Below, one piece after another: positions 9,798 to 19,500 of a DNA stretch of 64,000 nucleotides (its first letter is position 1; every line of letters starts with the position of its first letter). The position numbers were made by a program, and so were the translations under genes. The stretch lies in the IMG/VR virus record IMGVR_UViG_3300031251_000002, positions 102,451 through 166,450 of that record; one strand, written 5' to 3'. This DNA is from a virus. The notes below the pieces were generated by a model, which searched no databases, had not been told where the DNA came from, and was given only the letters and a program-made list of their open reading frames with translations.

Positions 9798-10165
9798 GCG
9801 ACTTTCACGTAAAGCCCGAACCGACACCGACCATCGACTCGGGGAGCTTGCTGCCTGTCGTACGGCTTGGGGATACCTCCGACCACGGGGGCGCGGTCAC
9901 CAGCAGTTCTACCATTACAAAGGTCGAGGGGATCTTTCAGGCGCGGCTGAACGACGAGTTCACCTGTGGGATCTCGGCACACAACATTCCCACGCTCCCG
10001 ACGCTGATTGGCTTCATGAGCGTGGCCGTTGACGAGGGGATGGACGTAGCCAAGGAGGGAGACATGACTTCCTGTGGCGCAACGTTGATCTCGTCTCAGA
10101 CAGTGGTTTTCACTGAAGCCGGATTCGTCCGCTTCATCAGCCCGAGCAATGGGGCCGCGTTCTAA
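9794..10165 (+). CDS. Small hypothetical virion-operon protein
   Basis: 123 aa, ATG within an ATGA overlap. Central sequence DEFTCGISAHNIPTLPTLIGFMSVAVDEGMD and a C-terminal VRFISPSNGAAF suggest a compact beta-rich protein. I do not recognise a family. Its setting between the beta-helix gene and another structural gene, with coupled starts, makes a minor tail component likely. Confidence 0.45.
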   Translation: MSDFHVKPEPTPTIDSGSLLPVVRLGDTSDHGGAVTSSSTITKVEGIFQARLNDEFTCGISAHNIPTLPTLIGFMSVAVDEGMDVAKEGDMTSCGATLISSQTVVFTEAGFVRFISPSNGAAF

Positions 10166-11190
10166 TGCCCACGCTGGCAACGATTCCCTTCACGACGGCT
10201 CCTAAGGTCCACAACATGGCGTGGCCCGCTACGAGTCCGACCGCGATCACGTACTCTGGCCGTTGGATCGTTCACGTTCAGCAGTGGGGCTGCTACATGA
10301 TCAATGCCGATACGGGTGTCTTTGAGTGGATCTCGCCGGTTGGCAAGATTGACGCCACCTTTCAAACTCCGGAGTTGGCGATAAGCGGTGACTGCTGGCA
10401 GTCTGGTGTAGCGATTGGTGTCAACCCAACGACAGCGAAGTGGATCGTAATCACTGGAACGCCGTCCTGCCCGGTTACCTTCCCGCTCTCGTACCCATTT
10501 CTTGGTCAAGCAGCAGGGCGCATTCAGGTCTGCCGAATGGACGGGGCTTTCGCCCCTCATCTGAGCTATGTCGGTGAGATTCGTGCCACTACGGTTGGGC
10601 GGGTAAACACGCAGCCAGTGGTGGTTGGCGACACGGCGTACTTCAAAGAGATCACTGGAACGACTTGGGCCTCGGTTGATCTCAATACGTTGACCGTAAC
10701 CGCGACAGGTCTTGGATCTGCCCCCGGCCCGTCCTATCAGACAGACATTGATGGGTACGTCTACACCATCAGTCCGGTAGTTCCCAATCCCGCCCCAAAT
10801 CCCTTCCCCGGTCCAAGCTCGTTCGTGGCGATTCGGAGCGATCAGATCAATCCCGGCGGTGGAGGTCTACCGGACATCACGTTCCAAGTTCAGGTTGCAG
10901 CCGGTGGGCCGAGTGGTCAGACGGTCGAGTACGTTATGACGAACGAGGATACAGGCACTACGTCCTCCATCGGGCTGACCGTGGCTCCCTACTCCTTGGT
11001 GTGGAAGGCGGACCAGATTGGGCGTCTTAAGGTGGAGGCACGATTGACGCGGGGCATCAACCAGTATTCGGCTTTCATCTTCATTCGGGTTACCTCTAAC
11101 ACCATTAATGGCACGGCAGTTCTGACCGGAATGGAAAGCTATGGCGGCTTGATAACCGGCTCAGCGAGCTTGACGGGAGTAGAGTCTTGA
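10165..11190 (+). CDS. Hypothetical virion protein with Ig-like C-terminal region
   Basis: 341 aa, ATG overlapping the previous TAA. The first 220 residues are rich in Trp and Gly and look beta-propeller-like (WIVHVQQWGCYMINADTG, AYFKEITGTTWASVDLNT). Residues about 235-310 (DITFQVQVAAGGPSGQTVEYVMTNED... VWKADQIGRLKVEARLT) read as an Ig-like fold, common on phage virion surfaces. Function is unknown; a fibre or decoration role is inferred from context. Confidence 0.5.
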   Translation: MPTLATIPFTTAPKVHNMAWPATSPTAITYSGRWIVHVQQWGCYMINADTGVFEWISPVGKIDATFQTPELAISGDCWQSGVAIGVNPTTAKWIVITGTPSCPVTFPLSYPFLGQAAGRIQVCRMDGAFAPHLSYVGEIRATTVGRVNTQPVVVGDTAYFKEITGTTWASVDLNTLTVTATGLGSAPGPSYQTDIDGYVYTISPVVPNPAPNPFPGPSSFVAIRSDQINPGGGGLPDITFQVQVAAGGPSGQTVEYVMTNEDTGTTSSIGLTVAPYSLVWKADQIGRLKVEARLTRGINQYSAFIFIRVTSNTINGTAVLTGMESYGGLITGSASLTGVES

Positions 11191-11241
11191 TAACTCAGAC
11201 AGTTTGCTCAATCTATAGGGCCTGTGGGGGATATTTCTAGC

Positions 11242-11775
11242 ATGGCAAACGCCGCAGCGACTGGTTTTCTGACCCCCGGAGCCATCAAGGCTATCGGGAT
11301 TGGTCCATCTTTCCCGTTTTCTTTCACGGGTCAGGGGGCAACCAACACGGTTGCTTCCTCCAATGGGCTAGACAAAATCAATCAGTCCATGCACATCATC
11401 CTGACAACTCGTCCCGGTGACCGGATCATGAACCCGGAGTTCGGATCTCGCCTGCCCGATCTCGTCTTTGAGCCGAACGATCAGGTTCTCAAGACCCTCT
11501 TGAACATTTACACGGCTGACGCTCTGCGGCGCTGGGAAAAGCGGATCATCATTACGGCTGTGACCTTCCCTTCAACGGACTCGGATGTGGAGAATGGCAT
11601 CGTTCGTATCCGCATCAACTACACGGTTCGTCAGACCAACACTCCCGGTAGCTTTGTGTTTCCGTTCCAGCGCTACCCGATGGGACAGGATCAGTTGGTT
11701 ACTGGAGCGCCGGTTCCTGCGCCGAACGCTGGCAGCGGAACGCTGGCCTCGCCCTACATTTCGTCTCCGATTTAA
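11242..11775 (+). CDS. gp25-like baseplate wedge protein
   Basis: 177 aa from ATG 11242, preceded by GGGGGA; a GTG at 11224 is an in-frame alternative. Motifs SMHIILTTRPGDRIMNPEFGSRLPDLVFEPND and LLNIYTADALRRWEKRI are the hallmark of the GPW/gp25 family, which has a lysozyme-like fold without catalysis and forms the core wedge of contractile-tail baseplates and type VI secretion (TssE). It is followed by the J-type protein, the conserved order W-J-I. Confidence 0.85.
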   Translation: MANAAATGFLTPGAIKAIGIGPSFPFSFTGQGATNTVASSNGLDKINQSMHIILTTRPGDRIMNPEFGSRLPDLVFEPNDQVLKTLLNIYTADALRRWEKRIIITAVTFPSTDSDVENGIVRIRINYTVRQTNTPGSFVFPFQRYPMGQDQLVTGAPVPAPNAGSGTLASPYISSPI

Positions 11776-11784
11776 GAGGTGCCT

Positions 11785-13437
11785 GTGAGTACGCCCGCCA
11801 TTACCAGAATTCAGTACACCAGCAAGGATTTCGCAACCCTGCGAAATGAGCTAGAGGCACTCATTCCCATTCTCACGAATGGGCGATGGACGGACCTCAA
11901 CGAGTCCGACCCCGGCATCGCCATCGTTGAGCTTCTGACCGCGATGATGGACCTCCTCCTGTTCTATCAAGATCAGTCAGCAAACGAAGCTTTCCTCCCC
12001 ACGGCAGTTCAGCGCGGCGACGTTATCAACCTCGTCAAGCTGATTGACTACGCGCCCGCTTCCATCAAAAGCGCGGTGGGTAAGGTGGTTTTCAGCACCT
12101 TCAATGCTTCTACGGTACTGTCAGTCACCATCCCACCGTACACTCGCGTGTCAACAAATCGCGTCAGTGGAAATGAGTTCGTTACTACGACTGCTGATGG
12201 GGCTACGGACCCTACGCCCGTTCCAGTCACCATTCTTAATGGCCACACTCCAGTAACGATGAACGTCATTCAGGGGACCAAGGGCACCGACACCTTCAAC
12301 TCCGATGGGACACCCACGCAGCGCTTCAAGCTTTCGATGGCGGATATCGACACGACAACGGTGCTTCTGACAGTCAACGGTTTCCCGTGGGAAAAGGTTA
12401 CCTCCTTCGTCAGCGCAGATTTGAACGCGGAAGTTTTTGAGGTCAGCAGCGATTCCAAGGACAACGCCTATGTCACTTTTGGTGACGGACAGTTCGGTAT
12501 GATCCCTCCGACCGGGGCCACCATCTTGGTTACCTATGTGGTCTCAGAGGGTGTTACGGGTACGACCGGCGCTGGGAAGATCACGGTTCTTCTAGACACA
12601 CTTCAGGATTCAGCGCTTGTGAACGTTACCGGAATCACCGTTAACAACCCTGTGGCTACCGATTCGGGTCTGTCCTCAGAAACCATCGAGCGTACCAAGC
12701 AGTTGGCCCCTGCTCTTCTTGCGGCGTTGTTCACGGCCAAGTCCAAGGACGACTACAACGCGCTGGTCCAAGCTGCCTCCTCGGCGGTTACGAAGGTGAA
12801 CACATGGGGGGAGGCCGAAGAGAACCCGCCGAACTACAAACTGTTCAACAAGGTACAGATTGCCTTCGCCGGTCTCGGGACGGACGGGAAGATCCTGCTG
12901 CCAACCTCTTCTGAGTTCCCAGATGTCAAGGCAGCGATCATCGCGTACCTCAACTCGGGAAGCCGGAAGATCATCACGACGCGGAACGTTTTCATCGAGC
13001 CGCAGTTCGTGGATATCGTGATCACCGGAACTGTCTATGCGGACCTGATTCGGGTTGACCCGGCGACAGTGACAGCGGCTTGCACTCAGGCGTTGACGGA
13101 CGCATTCGGATACGCCGCTTCCGCTTTCGGGCAGGATATCTACGTCTCACAGATTCAGAACGTGCTGGCGCAGGTGCCGGGGGTTGTCTGGTCACAGGTA
13201 GCCTTGACCGCTGTCCCTGACACTTTCGTAGACACGACAACCCGGTATCAGTACAACACCTCTGTCTTCCCCAACGAGGTGGTGGGCGTGACGATCCAGA
13301 AGTTTGAGATTCCCATCGTTGAGGATGACCTTGTGACTGGCCGTCTTAGTGTGATCACGCACGTTAACCTGACCGTTGTAGACGCGGTTGATCAGCCGTC
13401 TGGTGGCGACGTTCTCAACAACCCCTGTGCTGTCTGA
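11785..13437 (+). CDS. Baseplate J / gp6-like wedge protein
   Basis: 550 aa from GTG 11785, chosen because AAGAGG lies five bases upstream; GTG 11779 is in frame but lies inside that site. The N-terminus YTSKDFATLRNELEALIP and the motif ESDPGIAIVELLTAMMDLLLFYQDQSANE are diagnostic of J/gp6 proteins. VTFGDGQFGMIPPTGATILVTYVV matches the family middle domain. J proteins form the ring joining wedges around the hub. Flanked by W and I homologues. Confidence 0.85.
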   Translation: MSTPAITRIQYTSKDFATLRNELEALIPILTNGRWTDLNESDPGIAIVELLTAMMDLLLFYQDQSANEAFLPTAVQRGDVINLVKLIDYAPASIKSAVGKVVFSTFNASTVLSVTIPPYTRVSTNRVSGNEFVTTTADGATDPTPVPVTILNGHTPVTMNVIQGTKGTDTFNSDGTPTQRFKLSMADIDTTTVLLTVNGFPWEKVTSFVSADLNAEVFEVSSDSKDNAYVTFGDGQFGMIPPTGATILVTYVVSEGVTGTTGAGKITVLLDTLQDSALVNVTGITVNNPVATDSGLSSETIERTKQLAPALLAALFTAKSKDDYNALVQAASSAVTKVNTWGEAEENPPNYKLFNKVQIAFAGLGTDGKILLPTSSEFPDVKAAIIAYLNSGSRKIITTRNVFIEPQFVDIVITGTVYADLIRVDPATVTAACTQALTDAFGYAASAFGQDIYVSQIQNVLAQVPGVVWSQVALTAVPDTFVDTTTRYQYNTSVFPNEVVGVTIQKFEIPIVEDDLVTGRLSVITHVNLTVVDAVDQPSGGDVLNNPCAV

Positions 13438-15059
13438 TGGCCGTGACGTATACGCCTGTAATCACAGGCCCGCTTCTTGAGGGAGATACCGTTGTCGCCG
13501 GTTACTACCGGTCCGACAACTGGCTCACCTCGGTTTCCGCAACCTTCACTGGCGATGGAACCACAACTACGTTTTCGGGTGGAACGAGTTTACCTATCGT
13601 TCCGGGTAGTTTGGCCATCTCGGTGTTCAATCCCGTAGATAGTTATACTGATGATGGACTTGGAAACGTACTTTTCGGTGTTTCGATTGTTGGCACGATC
13701 AACTACAGTAATGGGAGTTTTAGTTTTACTACTCCACTGGGCCACACGCCCGTATCTGGTTCGGCCATCATTGTCACCGTTGCGTACTCTCCAGTCATCG
13801 CGGTCCTTCTAGACGGAATTAAGGTTGGTGAGCTAACTGTCGATACGACAGCTACGCCAGTCCCGAACATCAACTTCGGTACTGAAGATGTTCCCAACCT
13901 CCAGTCTGCGTGGGCTTGGTACTATCCGCCCAACCCCTTCAACGTTGATCCAGCCCCAGCGCTCGATCCAGCACTAACTCGTCGCCAGCGCGTAGACGCT
14001 CGCGCTCAGGTGCAGGGTTACGACTGGAGCGGACTGGCAGAGCAGATTGTAATCACCCAGTATTTCCGGAAGAACCTGATCAACTTCGTTCCCCCGGAAT
14101 TCACCTACCTCGACGGCCTGACCGGGTACAACGATCTGGCTAACTTCGTTCAGATCCTTGCGGTGACGCTGGATGAGGTGAAGGACTACATTGACAGCTT
14201 TGTTGAAATTTTTGACATTGACCGTTGCGACTCCAAGTACCTGCCGTACATCGCCGTCATACTCGGTTACAGCCTCAACAAGACTGACTCTCTCGACTCT
14301 CAGAGGCGTCAGCTTAAAAACGCAGTTGCTTGGTACAAGGTCAAGGGAACCTTTGAGTCTTTCCGAATTCTCTTCTACTCCCTAGGGTACACGATCCAAC
14401 TGTGGGAGTTGTGGACAGAGGACTACTCGTTCTTCTTCAAGACGCTGCCCGGAGACCCCCCGGACACGGTGGCGGACTCAGTGCCTCCGACCGATCCACG
14501 ACTCATCGAGAACGGTGGAACTTGGTATCGGTCACCACACTTTGCGATTGAATTTGTGGCGCTTGGTACGCCAAACCTGACTGCCGCTGGCCTTCGTTAC
14601 ATCATCTCGCGCATCTCCCAGATCCGGCCCGCGCACACGGTTTTGGAATACCTTGAGTACCTGCTGGCGATGGAAGACGACTACGAGCTTCAGGATGAGA
14701 ACTACTACAACATCATGAACTACCCGTGGCTCGATGACGGGTGGTACACGGGGTACTGCTCCATCCCGGACACGGTGTACGTCCGCTCGGGTGACCTGTT
14801 CCCCAACTTCCCCATCTTCCCGACCCGGAACGGGACCGATACACATGACATCAAGATGTACTCGGAGATCCCCGGCTTCCCGGTAATCACTGATCCATTG
14901 ACTTCACTTCCAATGGATCCATCTATGCGTGGATCGCGTTCACCGCTGCCGCGCATCTGCAATCCGGTAGAGACTTTGACGGTTACTCTCGCAGCAGCGG
15001 CTCCCGTTGTAGACGGCGGAGTGCAGGTTGTTGACAGCGGCGTGGATGTTATTTCTTAA
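13437..15059 (+). CDS. P2 gpI-like tail protein
   Basis: 540 aa, TGATG coupling with the J gene. Residues about 215-330 carry the Tail_P2_I pattern: DLANFVQILAVTLDEVKDYIDSF, then CDSKYLPYIAVILGY and RRQLKNAVAWYKVKGTFESF. The gpI family links the wedge to tail fibres. The extended N-terminal beta region (about 170 residues) and the acidic Tyr-rich middle are additions relative to P2 gpI. The final 30 residues are a Val/Ala repeat. Confidence 0.75.
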   Translation: MAVTYTPVITGPLLEGDTVVAGYYRSDNWLTSVSATFTGDGTTTTFSGGTSLPIVPGSLAISVFNPVDSYTDDGLGNVLFGVSIVGTINYSNGSFSFTTPLGHTPVSGSAIIVTVAYSPVIAVLLDGIKVGELTVDTTATPVPNINFGTEDVPNLQSAWAWYYPPNPFNVDPAPALDPALTRRQRVDARAQVQGYDWSGLAEQIVITQYFRKNLINFVPPEFTYLDGLTGYNDLANFVQILAVTLDEVKDYIDSFVEIFDIDRCDSKYLPYIAVILGYSLNKTDSLDSQRRQLKNAVAWYKVKGTFESFRILFYSLGYTIQLWELWTEDYSFFFKTLPGDPPDTVADSVPPTDPRLIENGGTWYRSPHFAIEFVALGTPNLTAAGLRYIISRISQIRPAHTVLEYLEYLLAMEDDYELQDENYYNIMNYPWLDDGWYTGYCSIPDTVYVRSGDLFPNFPIFPTRNGTDTHDIKMYSEIPGFPVITDPLTSLPMDPSMRGSRSPLPRICNPVETLTVTLAAAAPVVDGGVQVVDSGVDVIS

Positions 15060-15068
15060 GGGACTAAA

Positions 15069-15992
15069 ATGACTGTTGAACACAATACTCTGGCTGGGAC
15101 ATCTCTTCATGAGTCGTTTCACTACGTTCAGACCTCCGACCCCGGCTCGGTGGGCGCAGGGAAATACTGGCTCAATACGACCTCTGCGCCCTACGTTTTG
15201 AGCCGCCGCGATGCTGGAAACACATCATGGATCACCGTTGGCTCGACCGGAGGTGGTGGTGCGAGTGTAGGCGCTTACGGCTCGCGTCCTGCGGGATCCG
15301 ATGGCGACTTCTATCAGGCCAACGACTCGGCAATCTACAGCATCCATTCGGGTGGAAACTGGATTGACTACTATCAGGGTCACCCTATTACGGTGCCCAA
15401 CAGCGGCAGCTACGCTTGGGTTAACCAAGGTGGTGCGGCTGTGGCGACGGTTGGCGGCATGACCAAGTTAACTGCTCCTGCTACCGGCGCGGCGAACAAC
15501 ATGCGAATCCGGAAGAAGGCGGTTCCGTCTACGCCATACACGGTGGTTGGGAAGTTCCTAATCGGTCAGTTTTTGGCCCAGAACTACCATCAGTTTGGGA
15601 TGCTCTTTAGAGACTCGGGCAGCAGCAAGTTGGTAGTCAATCAGGTGTCAAACGACTCAACTGGCGCACTGGCCATCGTGTCGAACAAGATGACCAACGA
15701 GACGACCTTCAGTGCGGCCTACTCCGGTTCGGTGGCAAACTTCAAGTCGTACGGTGCGATTGTGACCCCCGGCTCCATTCTTACGTTGGGTCTGATGGAT
15801 GATGGAAGCACCAATAGAAAAGTCGGTTACTCCTTCGATTGCGGCTTGACATGGTACGCCTTCGACTCGGAGACGAGGACCGACTTCTTGACCGCGAATG
15901 AAGTTGGCTTCTGGGCGCAGTCCGGTGGCGCAGCGAACGATTGCGTCATCTACCTTCTGAGTTGGGAAGAGTACAACTCCGCGCTCTTCTAG
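15069..15992 (+). CDS. Tail-fibre-like protein with lectin-like C-terminal domain
   Basis: 307 aa. The start MTVEHNTLAGTSLHESFHY followed by GAGKYWLNTTSAPYVL is typical of fibre-tip or neck-passage proteins. Residues about 125-300 (VVGKFLIGQFLAQNYHQFGMLFRDSGSSKLV... VGYSFDCGLTWYAF... NEVGFWAQSG) resemble a concanavalin-like beta-sandwich found on phage fibres. A receptor-binding role is inferred, not shown. The 70 bases after it carry a candidate promoter motif. Confidence 0.5.
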   Translation: MTVEHNTLAGTSLHESFHYVQTSDPGSVGAGKYWLNTTSAPYVLSRRDAGNTSWITVGSTGGGGASVGAYGSRPAGSDGDFYQANDSAIYSIHSGGNWIDYYQGHPITVPNSGSYAWVNQGGAAVATVGGMTKLTAPATGAANNMRIRKKAVPSTPYTVVGKFLIGQFLAQNYHQFGMLFRDSGSSKLVVNQVSNDSTGALAIVSNKMTNETTFSAAYSGSVANFKSYGAIVTPGSILTLGLMDDGSTNRKVGYSFDCGLTWYAFDSETRTDFLTANEVGFWAQSGGAANDCVIYLLSWEEYNSALF

Positions 15993-16041
15993 AAACCGCT
16001 TAAATTTTCAAGCCCTATCCGTCCAAATAGCCAGCCCGTAG

Positions 16042-16049
16042 GATACTTA
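16042..16049 (+). promoter_or_regulatory. Shared GATACTTA motif upstream of a fibre gene
   Basis: GATACTTA occurs in this 70-base gene-free gap 14 bases before ATG 16063. The identical octamer lies just before ATG 22139 and at 61971 behind a TTGACA box, always between genes. It is a candidate -10-like element, perhaps for a phage-modified polymerase. No good -35 is seen here. Confidence 0.35.
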
Positions 16050-16062
16050 TTTTGAGGAAAAC

Positions 16063-16557
16063 ATGAAGAAGTGGCTGAGTCCGAATTTTTTCAAACCCCG
16101 TGGCATGGTAGAGCGGGTGGATGTGGCTGGCTATCTCACCGTCAAGGTCATAAAAGCCGCCACTGGCGATGTTGTACAGGTCGAAGAGGGCAAGAACATC
16201 GTCTGCAACGGCGGTCGAACCGCCCTGAGCCACCTCTTTGCGGGCGATGACGTTGTTAACCAGCAGATAGTCAACATTGAGTTTGGTGACGCAACCGGCG
16301 TCGTGGACATCGCTGACACTGCTCTTTTCGGTTCGCTGATCATCACCAAGCCGGTTACCCCGTCCTTCCCGGCGTCTACGACGGTTGTCTTTACCGGCAC
16401 GGTCGGTCAGTTTGAAGGAAACGGTTCGGGTAGTCAGGTCTATCAAGAAGCAGCACTCTTAACAGGTAATGGGACGTTTGCAACTCATCGTGCGTTCGGC
16501 AGTATTACGAAAGACAACACCGTGGTCCTGTTAGCAACATGGACATTCGTGTTCTAA
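16063..16557 (+). CDS. Phage structural protein, fibre-attachment type
   Basis: 164 aa, SD TTGAGGAAA nine bases before ATG. The block VEEGKNIVCNGGRTALSHLFAGDD followed by IEFGDATG is a phrase recurrent in small phage structural proteins next to fibre genes. Remaining sequence is beta-rich. No enzymatic motif. It precedes the giant NHL-repeat protein by 12 bases, so it may share a fibre complex. Confidence 0.45.
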   Translation: MKKWLSPNFFKPRGMVERVDVAGYLTVKVIKAATGDVVQVEEGKNIVCNGGRTALSHLFAGDDVVNQQIVNIEFGDATGVVDIADTALFGSLIITKPVTPSFPASTTVVFTGTVGQFEGNGSGSQVYQEAALLTGNGTFATHRAFGSITKDNTVVLLATWTFVF

Positions 16558-16568
16558 CGGAGATTTGA

Positions 16569-19500
16569 ATGGCAATTCCTGCAAGTCCTGATCTAATCAC
16601 CGTTCTGACCTCAGACGGTGATGTTGATCTATTTCTGCCGTCCGACATCTATCGGTATGACTTCGATAACCGTCCGCTTCGTAACCTCATTCTGAATGAC
16701 GAGAGTCTTCAGACCGGGGCGAACGAGGCGATTACAGAGACATTCAACTCCCGCTATCCGGGTGTTGACTGGCTGACAACGACAGGTGCGCGAGGCCCAT
16801 ACCTAAACCTTAAGGCTCGTCTTGACGACATGGATTCGTCCGTCAAGAAGAACATCTACAGCCTTAATCAAGAACTGGCTGCTCGCTACCGGAGTCAGTA
16901 CGCCTCGGGCTTCTTCCTGAAGACAGGAGAGGTCTACGATGCCAACGTATTTGACGTAGTGAGCGCGTCCAGCACCCACATCCCGTTCGGTGCGATCTGC
17001 GTCCCGGATGCGAACCCGAATGACGTTAGCTCCAACCTCACATCTTCGATTCCTGCCAACTCGGTTTGGATCTCGACTCATGAGGGAACACGCTCGCCCT
17101 TTGTGGCTAAGCCGATTGAGGCGATGCTGGGCGGTTTCCATGTCCGTCTGTTCAACGAGTCCGCGCATGGCGCAGCCACATCTGGCTTCACCAACGGCGT
17201 GTCGATCCTGTTCGATGCAGCCCCAAGCAGCGGTCAGCGCTTCGATCTCGCCTTCCTAGAGTTCTGGTTCGCCCCGGTTGACGGCGGGCTGGCCAACACA
17301 GGTGGCACCGACTCCTTCTACGAGTACGGCGCTGTAGACTCCAACGCTTCACGGTCTGTTGACCAGTCAGCCGCAGCGGTTCAGGGAACCGTGTGGTTCG
17401 ATCCGACTACGATTGGCAACTACATTCAGTTGCGCCATCGGATCCGCGTCGTATCGAACATTGATTACGTCAACAAGCCATTCGGCATCAACGATGCGTC
17501 TGTCGTTGCACAGGGCGGTGCCGGTTCCCCGGTCGGTGGAAAGACATTCGTCAACGGCCTGTCGGTAATCAGCGATCCGGCGATCTGGGTTGCTGGAAGT
17601 GGCTCAGGCGGCGACAAGACAGCCCTCGGCACCTCGGATGGGTACGTGTACGCGATCCCGATGATGATCGTTTCGCGTAAGAACACGGCTGCGTGGAGCC
17701 TCTCTAATCAGAACGGCGGTCAGGCATCCAACTTCGGTGCTGGCGGACGACCGGATGGTTACACGCACCAGAAGTTCTCGCGTGGCGACATTCTTGACAT
17801 CCGTCCTCGCGCTTTCATGGATCGTACGAGCCTGATTGACGCGACTGAGGAATCATTCGACAAGCTGCTTCGTGGACGCCTTTTGACGGCCATGAGCCAG
17901 ATGTCCTACGAAGCCGGTTCGGATCTGTTCACCCAGTCACACCTAGGAACGTTTACGGATCCAGTCGGGATGTACGGAACCGAGCTTCTGGAGATGAACC
18001 AGCTTGGTACGACGAACACCGCGCACACGCATCCGATTCGTGACTTTTTGGACAACGGTTCGCTCGCCGTCGCTAGGCCAACGGGTTTGCGTCGTGTCTT
18101 CAGCCCAAGTCGGGATACGCAGGTTCAACCGTTCCACATCAACTTGAATGGTGGAGCAACGACCAATGCAGATTTCGTGACATGGGCACCTCCGGTCATT
18201 ACCTTGTTTGCAGCCGGTGTTTCGGCTCTCGGTCCTGCGAACGCAGTGATCGAAAGCGTTCCCATCATGTCGTGGCGCACCACGCACCTGCCGGTTGTTA
18301 CCATCGGTAATTGGTCAGGAATCGGCACCAATCAAGCAACCGCGACGGTTGATACGGGCGGGGTTGGTTATGACGCGACCGACACGATTGACGGGGCAGT
18401 GAACATCCGCTGGCCACAGTCAACCGGTCTGCGCCACTCGCCTACGCGGATTGACTATCAAGACTGGACCGCTGGCGCGAACGGATCTGGCAGCATCACC
18501 CCGTCCATCCGGGCTACCGGGTTGAACGGCGGTACGGGTGGCGCTCAGGGTCCGACCGGCCTCTTTGTTTCAACAGACGGCCACATCTACGTCTGCGATA
18601 CTAGCAATCACCGGATTCAAATCTATGCTCCGCCCGCACCGACTGATACGACGTTCACCATCGTAGGTCAGTTCCCCGGCTCAATCGGCACGTTGCCGGG
18701 TCCGGGATCTGACAACGCGCATCTAAATTCCCCACAGGCTGTGGCGGTTGATGGTTCTGGCAACATCTATGTTGCTGACACCAACAATCATCGGGTTGTG
18801 AAGCTGTCCAATGCGCTTCCGCTACCGGCCTACGTGAGCCAGTTCGGCACTGGCAGCATTGGAACAGGAACGACACATCTCAACACCCCACAGGGCGTTG
18901 TGGCTGGCGTCTCCAACGTCTACATCTCTGACACGAACAACTATCGTGTAGTGAAGCTTGACGGTTCATTGACCTTCGTAGACCAGTTCGGCGTAACCGG
19001 TGTACCGGGTTCGGATGCGACCCACTGCTTGAGTCCGCAGCGCCTCACGACTGGCATTGGTGGTTCGGGTGGTCGCCTCATCGTGGCTGACCAGACCCGC
19101 GTTCTAGTTTTGAACTCTGCCCCCTCACCGATGACGCTTGATCGGGTTCTTGTGGGTGGTCAGGGCTATGCAGACGGCACAGCCATCACCGCTTTGAACG
19201 CCATCAAGTCCATGGCTATCGTAGAAGACAGCAGCGGTAACAAGTACGTCAGCGGCGGTGGAACCTCAGCCATCTTCAAATTCAACTCGTCGTGGGTTCT
19301 TCAGGCCAAGTTTGGTGCGGGTACGAATGACCTGACAAGCTTGTGGTACGGCCCTGCGGATCCTAATTTCAACACGCATTGCGGGCTTACCGGGAACATC
19401 GTTGTTGATTCGGCAAACGGCTTTGTCTACGTAGCTGACAACACCTACGGCGTCTCCCCCGGCTATGCGCGAGTCCTAGTTCTTAATATTGCTGACTTGA